64,000 nt of DNA from assembly GCA_028723455.1 (NCBI GenBank), contig JAQYEW010000013.1, positions 27,977 through 91,976 on the forward strand, written 5' to 3'. The notes beneath the pieces were generated by a model that was given only the letters and a program-made list of their open reading frames with translations, was not told the DNA's origin and made no database searches. This stretch comes from Prevotellaceae bacterium (GTDB taxonomy: Bacteria; Bacteroidota; Bacteroidia; Bacteroidales; Bacteroidaceae). Every line of letters begins with the position of its first letter. Positions within the stretch are counted from its first letter, which is position 1. The translations under genes were made by a program, and so were the position numbers. Of the stretch, positions 9,649 through 18,610 are shown piece by piece.

Positions 9649-10200
9649 ATGTTGCAGAGACTGAGCGCTTGGCTATTATTCAATGTGTTGGGCTTCACCA
9701 TCGAGGACACGATAGAGAAGCCCAACAAATACATTATCGCCCTGGCTCCGCACACCAGTAATTGGGATTTTATTATTGGGCAACTCTACGCTCAAGCCAC
9801 TGGTCTGCGTACTGACTTCCTAATGAAAAGAGAGTGGTTCTTTTGGCCTCTCAGCCTCCTGTGGCAACGCATGGGCGGCATCCCCGTGTTTCGGGAGAAA
9901 AACATGAGTATGACAGATGCTATAGCCCAAAGCGCCCGCAAATCCCAATCGTTCCGCTTGTGCATCACACCGGAAGGCACGCGCAAACGACAACCGGAAT
10001 GGAAGAAAGGCTTCTATTACATCGCCCTTAAGGCAGAGATTCCCATTCTGCTATATGGGTTAGATTACGGAAACCGAAGAATCGTCTGCACGCGAATGAT
10101 TATGCCTACGGGCGACATCGAAAGCGAACTGACAGAAATCAAGCGCTATTTTGAAACATTCAAGGGCAAGCACCCCGAAAACTTCACCACAGGACTATGA
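9649..10200 (+). CDS. PlsC-like 1-acyl-glycerol-phosphate acyltransferase family protein
   Basis: A 183-aa member of the lysophospholipid acyltransferase superfamily, which transfers acyl chains to lysophosphatidate or related lipids at the inner membrane. The catalytic HX4D motif is HTSNWD near residue 45, and the second conserved block is PEGTR near residue 110, preceded by RMGGIPVFRE. The protein is shorter than classical PlsC (about 240 aa) and lacks a long N-terminal membrane region. This short type is common in Bacteroidales and its exact substrate is unclear. The stop overlaps the next start (ATGA), so it is translationally linked to the amidase gene. Confidence 0.8.
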   Translation: MLQRLSAWLLFNVLGFTIEDTIEKPNKYIIALAPHTSNWDFIIGQLYAQATGLRTDFLMKREWFFWPLSLLWQRMGGIPVFREKNMSMTDAIAQSARKSQSFRLCITPEGTRKRQPEWKKGFYYIALKAEIPILLYGLDYGNRRIVCTRMIMPTGDIESELTEIKRYFETFKGKHPENFTTGL

Positions 10201-13124
10201 ACATCAAGAAATGTCTTGCGGTGATTTTGCTGTTTGTCAGCTACCTGGCGTATGCGCAAACAAGCCTCAACACCGCAACCAACCAACAGCTGCAACAATA
10301 TTTCAATCGCAGCCGAAACCAGCAGATTGTCAGCGACAATCCACTGCGCCTACTTAACACAAGCGTACTTACCGCAGAACGCTCGCTGAATATTTATTTG
10401 AACGAGGTATTGGGCGAACAACCCATGACGCGCGAAGATGTGCGTCAAATGTACCGCGACATCAGGCAAATACTGCCTGCGCCCTATAACACCTACACGT
10501 TGAGCATCTTTTGCGGCACACAACCTCTGGAACAACTCATACAATACGACGTCAACGATACCACAGACCTCTCAAACCGCATTTGGCGTAACATAGACTA
10601 CAAAGGACATCCTTGGGTTAAAAGAACAAACCTTCCCTATGAGACGAAGGACGGCCTGCAAGACCGGCACTTAGCACTCTGGGCCAGTCATGGCCGCTTC
10701 TATGACCAAAACGAAAACCGATGGCAATGGCAGCGCCCGCGTCTTTTTGGCACCACTGAAGATCTCTTTACCCAAAGCTTTGTCGTGCCCTATCTGATGC
10801 CCATGCTGGAGAATGCCGGTGCTATCCTTTATTCTCCTCGTGAGCGCGACTGGCAAAAAGATTCTTATATCCTCGACAATGACAATCCACAATGGGGCGG
10901 ACTGTATCGCGAGATAACGGGGCGCAACGAATGGGTAACAACCGGTATGGGATACGGCAGTACGGCAGACGTCCTGCTCAATGGGCAGAACCCCTTTGAA
11001 GGAGGCACCTTTGCCATGACAGATGTGCAAACAAGCCACCGGATGACGAGCAGTATTGTATGGCAACCTGACTTCAAGAAAGAAGGTGATTACGCGGTGT
11101 ACGTAAGTTATGTCAGCCTGCCAACAAGTATTCCAGATGCGACCTACATCGTTCGCCATAGCGGAACAAACACCACCGTGCGCGTTAACCAACAGATGGG
11201 TGGTCGTACGTGGGTCTATCTGGGTACCTTCCATTTCCAAGCCGGCAACCCTGAAGACAATCAGGTAAAGCTAACAAACCAAAGCAACTATCGTGGCGTG
11301 GTTACTGCAGACGCAGTGCGTTTTGGTGGTGGCATGGGAAATATCGCTCGTGGGGACAGCCTCTATCCCGCTGTGCGAAGCATGTTGCCGCGCTATCTGG
11401 AAGGCGCCCGATACAGTGCGCAGTTTGCCGGTGCGCCCTACAAATATTACGCCAACAAAGATGGCACAGACGATTATGCAGAGGATATCAATGTGCGCTC
11501 GCTCATGACAAACTACATGGCACGTGGCAGCGTCTATCTGCCTGGCGATAGTGGCTTGTGCGTGCCATTGGAACTAAGCATGGGCATACACAGCGATGCC
11601 GGCCAGCGTGGCGACATGAGCACCATAGGTACATTGGGCATCTACACGACAGGACGCTACACCAAGGGCGAATATGAAGGCCTCTTGGCCGAGGGATTCT
11701 TACCTGCCGGCATATCAAGAACCACGTCGCGCGACCTATCAAACCTGGTGATGAGCAGCGTATGCAGCGATATCCGCAGCTTTTTTCCCTCCTGGACACG
11801 TAGACAAATGTATGACCGCAACTACAGCGAATCACGTCTGCCCGAAGTGCCCAGCATGATCTTGGAAATGCTTTCGCACCAAAACTATGCCGACATGTTA
11901 CTTGGACATGACCCTTATTTCAAGTTCCTTGTGTCCAGAGGCATTTACAAGGGAATACTGCGCTATGTCCGCCAAATGCACAATCAAAGCCCGCCCGTCA
12001 TAGCACCTCTTCCCGTGCATGCCTTTAGTGCCTTAGTAACAAACAGCGCCGACAGTGTGCACCTCAGTTGGCAACCGACTATGGATTCCTTAGAACCCAC
12101 TGCAGCCCCCACTCACTTCGTACTTTACACAGCCATTGGCAACGGCGATTGGGACAATGGCACACAGATCTTCGGTACCAATCTGAGCTTGCCCTCCCAT
12201 CGCGGCGCCCTTGTACGCTACCGCATCTGTGCGGCGAACAGCGGAGGTGTCAGTGTTCCCAGCGAAGAGCTATGCACTTACTCCCCCTTTGCCGGAACAG
12301 GCACCCGCATGCTCATTGTCAATGGGTTTACCCGACTGGCGGGGCCGCAACCCATTGACAATGACAGCCTTCGTGGTTTCCGCTTCGACATCGACCCCGG
12401 CGTGGTGCATTACAAGAGCCCTTGCTACAGTGGCCGACAGATAGCTTTCAACAAGAAGTCTCCCTCTTCCTTGGGTGAAAGTGGTAAAGAATATGAACAT
12501 CTTTTGGTAGCGGGCAACACTTTTAATTACCCCACCTTACACGCTCGCGACCTACTGAACACGGGGCATTCCCTATGTATATCGAGCAGTTCCATTGAGG
12601 CGTATGAAAAAAACGCTCCCCAAGCACAAGTTCTCGATCTTATTTTGGGGGCACAGCGCAACGATGGCTACAGTTTGACATCCAAGCAAGCATTCACGAC
12701 TGCAACCATAGAAGCACTCAGCCGACACGCCCAGAACGGTGGCAGCATCCTGCTAAGCGGAGCTTATCTGAGCGAAGAACTTGCGGCCTACGAATCCTTT
12801 TCCCAAAATGTGCTGCACATGAATCCCTCTGGTGCCGTATCCATTGCTGATTCCGCCAACATCGTCCAAGGAATGGGAGCCAATATCCAACTCTGGAACG
12901 ACCTCAACGAGCATAGTTTCAGCACTACCCGTTGCAGCATCCTGCAACCCGCGCAAGGGGCATTTGCCTCTACGCTGTATGCAGGCTCCGGTTTTCCGGC
13001 CAGTGTTGCATGGAACAATAGCAGACAGCGTACGCTATGCTATGGATTCCCTTTGGAAATGATTACCGACAATCAACTGCGACGTGCTATTTTGGCCGCC
13101 AGCTTAAACTTTCTAATACAATGA
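10197..13124 (+). CDS. N-acetylmuramoyl-L-alanine amidase-like protein with inserted golvesin-type domain
   Basis: This 975-aa secreted protein has a signal peptide (1-20). It is of the type often labelled xanthan lyase in Bacteroidales, but it reads as a zinc amidase (Amidase_3 fold). Likely metal or catalytic residues are His165 (ASHG), Glu205 (MLENAGA), His465 (IHSDAG) and Glu557 (PSMILEML, followed by SHQN). Between the second and third of these sits a golvesin C-terminal-like beta-sandwich (about 275-378, YAVYVSY...VTADAVRFGG). An FN3-like segment (about 605-700) and a large C-terminal domain of unknown role (700-975) follow. It probably cleaves the stem peptide from MurNAc or binds wall glycan. 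It overlaps its neighbours on both sides by ATGA. Confidence 0.75.
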   Translation: MNIKKCLAVILLFVSYLAYAQTSLNTATNQQLQQYFNRSRNQQIVSDNPLRLLNTSVLTAERSLNIYLNEVLGEQPMTREDVRQMYRDIRQILPAPYNTYTLSIFCGTQPLEQLIQYDVNDTTDLSNRIWRNIDYKGHPWVKRTNLPYETKDGLQDRHLALWASHGRFYDQNENRWQWQRPRLFGTTEDLFTQSFVVPYLMPMLENAGAILYSPRERDWQKDSYILDNDNPQWGGLYREITGRNEWVTTGMGYGSTADVLLNGQNPFEGGTFAMTDVQTSHRMTSSIVWQPDFKKEGDYAVYVSYVSLPTSIPDATYIVRHSGTNTTVRVNQQMGGRTWVYLGTFHFQAGNPEDNQVKLTNQSNYRGVVTADAVRFGGGMGNIARGDSLYPAVRSMLPRYLEGARYSAQFAGAPYKYYANKDGTDDYAEDINVRSLMTNYMARGSVYLPGDSGLCVPLELSMGIHSDAGQRGDMSTIGTLGIYTTGRYTKGEYEGLLAEGFLPAGISRTTSRDLSNLVMSSVCSDIRSFFPSWTRRQMYDRNYSESRLPEVPSMILEMLSHQNYADMLLGHDPYFKFLVSRGIYKGILRYVRQMHNQSPPVIAPLPVHAFSALVTNSADSVHLSWQPTMDSLEPTAAPTHFVLYTAIGNGDWDNGTQIFGTNLSLPSHRGALVRYRICAANSGGVSVPSEELCTYSPFAGTGTRMLIVNGFTRLAGPQPIDNDSLRGFRFDIDPGVVHYKSPCYSGRQIAFNKKSPSSLGESGKEYEHLLVAGNTFNYPTLHARDLLNTGHSLCISSSSIEAYEKNAPQAQVLDLILGAQRNDGYSLTSKQAFTTATIEALSRHAQNGGSILLSGAYLSEELAAYESFSQNVLHMNPSGAVSIADSANIVQGMGANIQLWNDLNEHSFSTTRCSILQPAQGAFASTLYAGSGFPASVAWNNSRQRTLCYGFPLEMITDNQLRRAILAASLNFLIQ

Positions 13125-13429
13125 ACAGCTATCAGATTCAAGCCAACGAAAAAGGCTCTCGCTTCATCACAGTGAGCGAAGAAAATTTACAGACAATCGA
13201 AAAATACAATCTGCTGGGCGATCTGCTGAACAGCACAGGTTTTGTAGATCAGAAGACACTGGACAAACTGCAATTAAACGTACGCGCACTGTTGGAAAAC
13301 ACCAATGGCAAGCCAGAGCTATTAGGTCTTTGTCAGGATGTGCTCTTCCAAGACAACATGAAAGCTTTTGCTCTGTACCAGCTTATCAAGTTATACATCA
13401 ATTGGAGACAAGAAACGAACATCAATTAA
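13121..13429 (+). CDS. Small conserved protein upstream of the YgiQ-type gene, function unknown
   Basis: A 102-aa protein starting MNSYQIQANEKG, with no signal peptide or membrane segment. The sequence is mostly helical and hydrophilic (NLQTIEKYNLLGDLLNSTG) and contains no catalytic motif I recognise. The ATG at 13121 overlaps the TGA of the amidase gene by four bases, which supports this start over an upstream ATG at 13037 lying inside that gene. The end overlaps the probable TTG start of the next gene by 28 bases. The tight packing suggests translation from one polycistronic message, but the function cannot be inferred. Confidence 0.72.
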   Translation: MNSYQIQANEKGSRFITVSEENLQTIEKYNLLGDLLNSTGFVDQKTLDKLQLNVRALLENTNGKPELLGLCQDVLFQDNMKAFALYQLIKLYINWRQETNIN

Positions 13430-15384
13430 AAGACTGGCTCCCCACCACACGTCGCGAAATGGAACTGCGTGGGTGGGACGAGTTGGACGTTATTCTCTTC
13501 TCGGGTGATGCCTATGTCGACCACCCCTCGTTTCCGGCTGCCGTAATCGGACGTTTGCTGGAAGCTGAGGGATTGCGTGTGGGCATTATCCCCCAACCCT
13601 CCTGGCACGGAGATTACCGCGACTTCAAACGTCTGGGGCGTCCTCGCTTGTGGTTCGGCATATCACCGGGCTGCATGGACTCCATGGTTAACAAATATAC
13701 CGCCAGCCGACGCCTACGCAGTGAGGATGCCTATTCACCTGATGGCAGGCACGACCTCCGACCTGACTATCCTACCATTGTCTACAGCCAGATCCTGCGA
13801 CAACTGTATCCTGACACTCCTATCGTTTTAGGGGGCGTAGAAGCCTCGTTACGGCGTGTCTCGCATTACGACTATTGGAAAGACCAGATTCTCCCCAGTA
13901 TCCTCATCCCATCAGAAGCAGACCTTATTATATATGGTATGGGAGAGAAGCCCACCATAGAAATGGCCCGTCGCATGACGGAACTGATTCAGGACTGCGA
14001 CCCCGACTTGCTCTACGACGAAAAGGGGGACAGCTACATCGGGCACAAAGCCTTTGCCAAGGCCCTGATAGGACGCAACGCAATCCCTCAAACAGCCATC
14101 CTCTATGACCAAGTTCCGGGTGGTATTGGCAAGAACGATATTATGCTAAGCAGTCATGAGGAAGTGTTGTGCGATTCCAAGAAGTTTGCACGCAATTTCA
14201 TGCACATCGAGGAGGAAAGCAACAAACTGCATGCCCAGCGTATCATCCAACCCACAGGGAACAAGTACGTAGTAGTAAACCCACCTTATCCCCCTCTGAC
14301 CACAGAGGAACTGGATCATAGTTTCGACCTGCCCTACACACGTCTGCCCCACCCCAAATACAAGGGCAAGCGCATACCCGCCTATGAGATGATCAAGTTC
14401 TCGGTAAATATCCATCGCGGATGTTTTGGAGGATGCGCCTTCTGCACGATTTCCGCACATCAAGGCAAGTTCATCATGAACCGCTCGAAGGAGAGTATCC
14501 TGAGAGAGGTAAGGAAAATCACGGAATTGCCTGATTTCAAAGGTTACTTAAGCGACTTAGGAGGGCCGTCAGCCAATATGTACATGCTGGAGGGACGTAA
14601 CAAAAAAGCCTGTGCAGTATGCAAACGTCCCTCATGTATCCATCCTGAAGTATGCCCGAACCTGAATTGCGATATGACACCACTGTTAGACATCTATCGC
14701 AGTGTGGATGCCTTGCCCGGCATCAAGAAAAGCTTCATCGGCAGCGGTGTCCGCTACGACCTGCTGATGCATAATCACAAGGATGCGGCAGTACAGCGCA
14801 GCATCGACGAATACACAGAAGAACTGATTACCAAGCATGTCAGCGGCCGGCTGAAGGTGGCGCCCGAGCACACCTCGGACCATGTACTGAACATCATGCG
14901 CAAGCCCTCGTTCAATCTGTTCTATAAGTTCAAGCGTGTGTTCGATGACACCTGTCGCCGCCACCGCCTCAACCAGCAGATCATTCCTTATTTCATGAGT
15001 TCACATCCCAGTTGCACACCCGAAGATATGGCGCAACTGGCTGTCATCACAAAGAAATTGGATTTCCATTTGGAACAGGTTCAGGACTTCACACCCACAC
15101 CCATGACGCTGGCCACGGATGCTTGGGTAAGTGGCTATCATCCCTACACCCTGGAGCCGGTATATTCAGCACGCACGCCTAAAGAGAAACAGCACCAACG
15201 CATGTTTTTCTTTTGGTACAAGCCCGAAGAACGAGGCCCCATCACATCCGAACTGAAGCGTATCGGTCGCCCCGACCTCATCCCCCAACTTTTCGGCGCG
15301 GGAGCAGGTTTCCAACCGAAAAAAGGAGATACCAAACACCCATCAAACAAACAGCATACAAAGAAAAAACAAAGAAACAAATAA
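13402..15384 (+). CDS. YgiQ family radical SAM protein
   Basis: This large radical SAM protein of the YgiQ family has unknown substrate. The N-terminal half contains the family block DWLPTTRREMELRGWDELDV and GDAYVDHPSF. The radical SAM cluster motif CFGGCAFC lies in the middle (near residue 360), followed by a cysteine-rich stretch (CAVCKRPSCIHPEVCPNLNC) and a YgiQ C-terminal domain ending in a basic tail. The family DWLPTT block must be included, and the only in-frame ATG before it (13330) would overlap the previous gene by 100 bases. The TTG at 13402 (28-base overlap, 660 aa) is therefore preferred. The start remains an inference. Confidence 0.88.
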   Translation: METRNEHQLKDWLPTTRREMELRGWDELDVILFSGDAYVDHPSFPAAVIGRLLEAEGLRVGIIPQPSWHGDYRDFKRLGRPRLWFGISPGCMDSMVNKYTASRRLRSEDAYSPDGRHDLRPDYPTIVYSQILRQLYPDTPIVLGGVEASLRRVSHYDYWKDQILPSILIPSEADLIIYGMGEKPTIEMARRMTELIQDCDPDLLYDEKGDSYIGHKAFAKALIGRNAIPQTAILYDQVPGGIGKNDIMLSSHEEVLCDSKKFARNFMHIEEESNKLHAQRIIQPTGNKYVVVNPPYPPLTTEELDHSFDLPYTRLPHPKYKGKRIPAYEMIKFSVNIHRGCFGGCAFCTISAHQGKFIMNRSKESILREVRKITELPDFKGYLSDLGGPSANMYMLEGRNKKACAVCKRPSCIHPEVCPNLNCDMTPLLDIYRSVDALPGIKKSFIGSGVRYDLLMHNHKDAAVQRSIDEYTEELITKHVSGRLKVAPEHTSDHVLNIMRKPSFNLFYKFKRVFDDTCRRHRLNQQIIPYFMSSHPSCTPEDMAQLAVITKKLDFHLEQVQDFTPTPMTLATDAWVSGYHPYTLEPVYSARTPKEKQHQRMFFFWYKPEERGPITSELKRIGRPDLIPQLFGAGAGFQPKKGDTKHPSNKQHTKKKQRNK

Positions 15385-15394
15385 ACAGCAGAAT

Positions 15395-15868
15395 ATGAAT
15401 CAATGGTTTGAGTGCAAAGTCCGTTTCGACAAGACCATGGAGAACGGACTCATTAAGAAAGTAACAGAACCCTACCTTGTTGAAGCCCTTACCTACACCG
15501 AGGCTGAAGCACGCTTTCTGGAGGAAATAGAACCCTTCGTGAAGGGTGTTGAATTCGAGGTAACTGATATCAAGAAGGCCCGCCTGAGCGAGATTTTCTT
15601 CTCTAACGACGGCAATGACGACCGCTGGTTCAAGGCCAGACTTGCCTTCATCACACTGGACGAGAAAACAGGTTCCGAGAAGCGTGCCACCCAACTGGTG
15701 ATGGTACAAGCGCAAGACCTGCGCATAGCCGTAAAAAACATTGACACCGCCATGCACGGTACATTGGGCGATTACCTCATTACCTCCGTTCAAGAGACCA
15801 ACATCCTGGACGTGATACGATATGCCGTGGACTCCAAGGACAGCGAGCCTGAATTCAAAGAAGCATAA
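15395..15868 (+). CDS. DUF4494 domain-containing protein
   Basis: A 157-aa cytoplasmic protein matching the DUF4494 family, which is nearly confined to Bacteroidota. It starts MNQWFECKVRFDKTMENG and has the conserved AEARFLEEI and LGDYLITSVQETNILDV blocks. No catalytic residues are known for the family and none are obvious here. It lies 10 bp after the YgiQ-type gene and 4 bp before the YggS-type PLP protein gene, so it is part of the same transcript. Confidence 0.85.
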   Translation: MNQWFECKVRFDKTMENGLIKKVTEPYLVEALTYTEAEARFLEEIEPFVKGVEFEVTDIKKARLSEIFFSNDGNDDRWFKARLAFITLDEKTGSEKRATQLVMVQAQDLRIAVKNIDTAMHGTLGDYLITSVQETNILDVIRYAVDSKDSEPEFKEA

Positions 15869-15872
15869 GCCC

Positions 15873-16538
15873 ATGATTTGCCAGGTCATCGAATCCATCA
15901 GGCAGGAACTGCCACAGCAGACCCACCTGGTGGCCGTAAGCAAATACCATCCCTGCGAAGCTATACAAGCGGCCTACGACTGCGGCCAGCGTATCTTCGG
16001 CGAAAGCCATGTACAGGAATTGATGGCGAAACACGACGCCTTGCCGAAGGACATCGAGTGGCACTTTATCGGTCATCTGCAAACGAACAAGGTCAAGTAT
16101 ATCGCTCCATTCATCAGCCTCATCCATGCCGTGGATACACCCAAATTGCTGAATGAGATCAACAAGCAGGGCATAAAGAACGGCAGACGTATTCCCTGTC
16201 TGCTGGAACTCCACGTGGCCCAAGAGGAAAGCAAATACGGCTTTTCCTTGGAAGCATGCGAAGCCTATCTGGAAAGTGGGGAATGGAAAACGCTGGAGGG
16301 TGTACAGATCTGTGGGATGATGTGCATGGCCTCGAACACAGACAACGAAGAACAGATTGTCCGAGAGTTCCGCATGGCAAACAGTTTCTTCAGTCTGTGC
16401 AAGGAAAAATACTTTCCTCACGACGATAATTTTTGCCATCGCTCATGGGGCATGAGCGACGACTATCCACTTGCTGTTCAAAATGGCAGCACACTCGTAA
16501 GAATTGGTACAAAAATATTCGGGGAGCGTTCCTACTGA
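15873..16538 (+). CDS. YggS/PROSC family PLP-binding protein
   Basis: A 221-aa single-domain TIM-barrel protein of the YggS family, which binds pyridoxal 5'-phosphate and takes part in vitamin B6 and amino-acid homeostasis rather than catalysing a defined reaction. The PLP lysine is in VAVSKYHP. Other family blocks are FGESHVQEL, WHFIGHLQTNK, a long LELHVAQEESKYGF strand and the C-terminal GSTLVRIGTKIFG phosphate-binding loop. The ATG at 15873 is preferred over an upstream ATG at 15822 that lies inside the DUF4494 gene. It ends the plus-strand run and is followed by a strong hairpin. Confidence 0.9.
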   Translation: MICQVIESIRQELPQQTHLVAVSKYHPCEAIQAAYDCGQRIFGESHVQELMAKHDALPKDIEWHFIGHLQTNKVKYIAPFISLIHAVDTPKLLNEINKQGIKNGRRIPCLLELHVAQEESKYGFSLEACEAYLESGEWKTLEGVQICGMMCMASNTDNEEQIVREFRMANSFFSLCKEKYFPHDDNFCHRSWGMSDDYPLAVQNGSTLVRIGTKIFGERSY

Positions 16539-16560
16539 CTGTAAAAACACACCAGCCTAA

Positions 16561-16604
16561 GCAATAACTGCACATAATTTTTGGTTATGTGCAGTTATTG
16601 CTTT
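16561..16604 (+). terminator. Terminator of the 9.4-16.5 kb gene run
   Basis: A perfect 17-bp stem, GCAATAACTGCACATAA at 16561-16577 with its complement at 16585-16601, a 7-nt loop and a short T run. The next promoter begins inside its loop. Confidence 0.75.
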
Positions 16605-16611
16605 AACTTTG
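16581..16611 (+). promoter_or_regulatory. Promoter of the acyl-CoA ligase gene, overlapping the terminator
   Basis: TTGG at 16581-16584 lies in the terminator loop, and TAACTTTG at 16604-16611 follows after 19 bp. The expected start of transcription (near 16618) rules out an in-frame upstream ATG at 16609 as the translation start. Confidence 0.65.
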
Positions 16612-16638
16612 TGTCAAAATTTCACATTTACATCAAAA

Positions 16639-18306
16639 ATGAGCAATCCACAAAGTTTTAACCAAATACTCGCTGAGTCAATACAGAAACATTGGGACAT
16701 GGATTCCATGTCGGATTATGGGGACTTCACCTACCAATACAAGGACGTAGCTCGGGTAATTGAAAAACTACATCTGCTCTTTGCAGAAGCAGGTGTGCAA
16801 AAGGGCGACCACATCGCCCTGTGTGGCCGTAACCTCTCGCGTTGGGGCGCTGCTTTCTTCGCCACCCTCACCTATGGTGCAGTGGCCATTCCTATTCTAC
16901 ATGAGTTTCACCCGGCCCAGGTACACGACATCGTGAACCATAGCGAGGCGAAACTACTCTTTGTCGGTGATAAGGTATGGCCCAGCCTCGAGGCCGATGC
17001 GATGCCAGCCCTTCAGGGTGTCATCTCCCTTAATGACTATAGCCTCCTGGTTTCGCGCAGCGAGAAACTAACCTTTGCGCGTGAGAATCTGAACCGTCTG
17101 TTTGGCGAGAAATATCCCATGAATTTCCGCAAGCACCATATCAACTACCATCAGGACCAACCTGATGAGTTGGCAATCATCAACTACACCAGCGGTACAA
17201 CGTCAAACAGCAAGGGCGTAATGATTCCCTATCGTGCCTTGTGGAGCAACCGCGAGTTTGCCGTGGAGGTGCTGGGAGACAAAATACAAGCAGGCGACCG
17301 CGTCCTGAGCATCCTACCCATGGCGCACATGTACGGTATGGCCTTTGAGTTCCTTTTTGAGTTCAGCTACGGAGTGCATATCCACTTCCTCACCAAACTG
17401 GCCAGTCCCACGGTTTTGATGAAGGCACTTAAGGAGATTAGGCCACGCATCCTGATTGTTGTGCCTCTGATTATCGAGAAGGTGGTTCGCAAGGCCATCC
17501 TGCCCAAGATTCAAGACCCCAAGATTGCCCTCCTCATGCGCACACCTATCATTGGCGACCGCATCAAGAAGAAGATACGCGAAGGACTTAGCGAAGCCCT
17601 GGGCGGAAACTTTTATGAGGTCATCATCGGCGGTTCAGCCTTGAACAAGGAAATTGAAGAGGTGCTGGTGGATATCAAGTTCCCCTTCACCGTGGGCTAT
17701 GGAGCTACGGAATGTGCTCCCATCCTGTCGTATAGCGACTACCAGACTTTCGTTCCCGGCAGCTGCGGACGTACCGCTCCACGCATGGAACTGGAGATCA
17801 ACAGCCCCGACCCCGAAAACATACCCGGCGAGATTTTGGCACGTGGCACCAATGTTATGCTGGGATATTTCAAGAACGAAGAAGCCACCCAGCAGACGCT
17901 GGTGGACGGTTGGTATCATACGGGAGACCTGGGCATTAAGGACGCACAGGGCAATATCTTTATCAAAGGCCGTTCCAAGAACATGCTGCTTGGTGCCAAC
18001 GGCCAAAATGTCTATCCCGAGGAAATCGAGGACAAACTGGTCAGTCTGCCTTTGGTACAGGAATGTGTGGTGATTCAGAAGAACGAGAAATTCTATGCCC
18101 TTGTCTATGCCGACCCCGAGAAGGTAGGCGAACTCGGACTGAGCAAAAACGACCTTCAGGCCGTGATGGAGGAAAACCGCAAGGAGCTTAACAAGAACAT
18201 CCCCAGTTACTGTCAAATCATGGGCATCAGCCTTCGTGACGAAGAATTTGAGAAAACGCCCAAGAAGAGCATCAAGCGTTTCCTTTACATGAACGCTGAG
18301 GTATAA
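16639..18306 (+). CDS. Long-chain fatty acid--CoA ligase (AMP-binding)
   Basis: This 555-aa member of the adenylate-forming superfamily probably activates fatty acids with ATP and CoA through an acyl-AMP intermediate. The P-loop motif YTSGTTSNSKGV lies near residue 190. GYGATECAP supplies the acyl-AMP site, YHTGDLG holds the conserved Asp, and KGRSKNMLLGANGQNVYPEE forms the hinge with the C-terminal lid (about 440-555). It is closest to FadD-like long-chain ligases of Bacteroidales, and the chain length is not readable from sequence. MSNPQSF at 16639 is chosen as start, 28 bp after the -7 box. The gene stands alone between a terminator and tRNA-Gly. Confidence 0.88.
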   Translation: MSNPQSFNQILAESIQKHWDMDSMSDYGDFTYQYKDVARVIEKLHLLFAEAGVQKGDHIALCGRNLSRWGAAFFATLTYGAVAIPILHEFHPAQVHDIVNHSEAKLLFVGDKVWPSLEADAMPALQGVISLNDYSLLVSRSEKLTFARENLNRLFGEKYPMNFRKHHINYHQDQPDELAIINYTSGTTSNSKGVMIPYRALWSNREFAVEVLGDKIQAGDRVLSILPMAHMYGMAFEFLFEFSYGVHIHFLTKLASPTVLMKALKEIRPRILIVVPLIIEKVVRKAILPKIQDPKIALLMRTPIIGDRIKKKIREGLSEALGGNFYEVIIGGSALNKEIEEVLVDIKFPFTVGYGATECAPILSYSDYQTFVPGSCGRTAPRMELEINSPDPENIPGEILARGTNVMLGYFKNEEATQQTLVDGWYHTGDLGIKDAQGNIFIKGRSKNMLLGANGQNVYPEEIEDKLVSLPLVQECVVIQKNEKFYALVYADPEKVGELGLSKNDLQAVMEENRKELNKNIPSYCQIMGISLRDEEFEKTPKKSIKRFLYMNAEV

Positions 18307-18328
18307 GCCTGGGACAACAGAAAATTAT

Positions 18329-18387
18329 TTCGCAGATTACGCAGTTTTTGATTTGGAAAAGCAAAGAAAAAACGCGTAATCTGCGAA
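18329..18387. repeat. Inverted repeat with CGCAGATTACGC core
   Basis: A 14-bp perfect inverted repeat, TTCGCAGATTACGC (18329-18342) with its complement (18374-18387), is separated by 31 bases. It may terminate the acyl-CoA ligase transcript, but the loop is long and no T run follows. The repeat lies between the ligase stop and the tRNA-Gly promoter. Confidence 0.5.
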
Positions 18388-18425
18388 AACTGTATAAAGA
18401 AAAATGGTATTTCAAAAAAAATGTA

Positions 18426-18433
18426 TATCTTTG
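18426..18433 (+). promoter_or_regulatory. Promoter -7 box of tRNA-Gly
   Basis: TATCTTTG matches TAnnTTTG and ends 19 bp before the tRNA. No TTTG is at the expected -33 position. Confidence 0.55.
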
Positions 18434-18452
18434 CACAAGGAATAGCACAAAC

Positions 18453-18525
18453 GCGATAATAGCTCAGTTGGTAGAGCATTGGCTTCCCAAGCCGAGGGTC
18501 GCGGGTTCGAGTCCCGTTTATCGCT
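18453..18525 (+). tRNA. tRNA-Gly (CCC)
   Basis: The acceptor stem pairs GCGATAA (18453-18459) with TTATCGC (18518-18524), with discriminator T at 18525 as usual for bacterial tRNA-Gly. The D arm is AGCTCAGTTGGTAGAGC. The anticodon stem TTGGC/GCCGA (one G-T pair) holds the loop TTCCCAA with anticodon CCC. The T arm is GCGGGTTCGAGTCCCGT. CCA is not encoded. Confidence 0.95.
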
Positions 18526-18610
18526 CAAAAATAAAGTAACAGACAATCCGTGGTTGATAGTGCAAAGAAGAGGCGCTGTAACTGCGGATTTATCGCCTAA
18601 AAGAGTATCT

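Noticed and set aside
16609..16638. Earlier ATG for the acyl-CoA ligase
   Set aside because: It overlaps the -7 promoter box, so the codon would not be on the transcript.
18517..18602. Repeat of TTTATCGC at the tRNA-Gly 3' end and again 72 bp downstream, as if an attachment-site duplication
   Set aside because: Only 8 bp are identical, no integrase or element lies between them, and the distance is too short for an island.
18479..18610. N-terminal extension of nadE from an ATG inside tRNA-Gly
   Set aside because: It would translate the tRNA gene; the family alignment begins at MNYGFVKV (18611).
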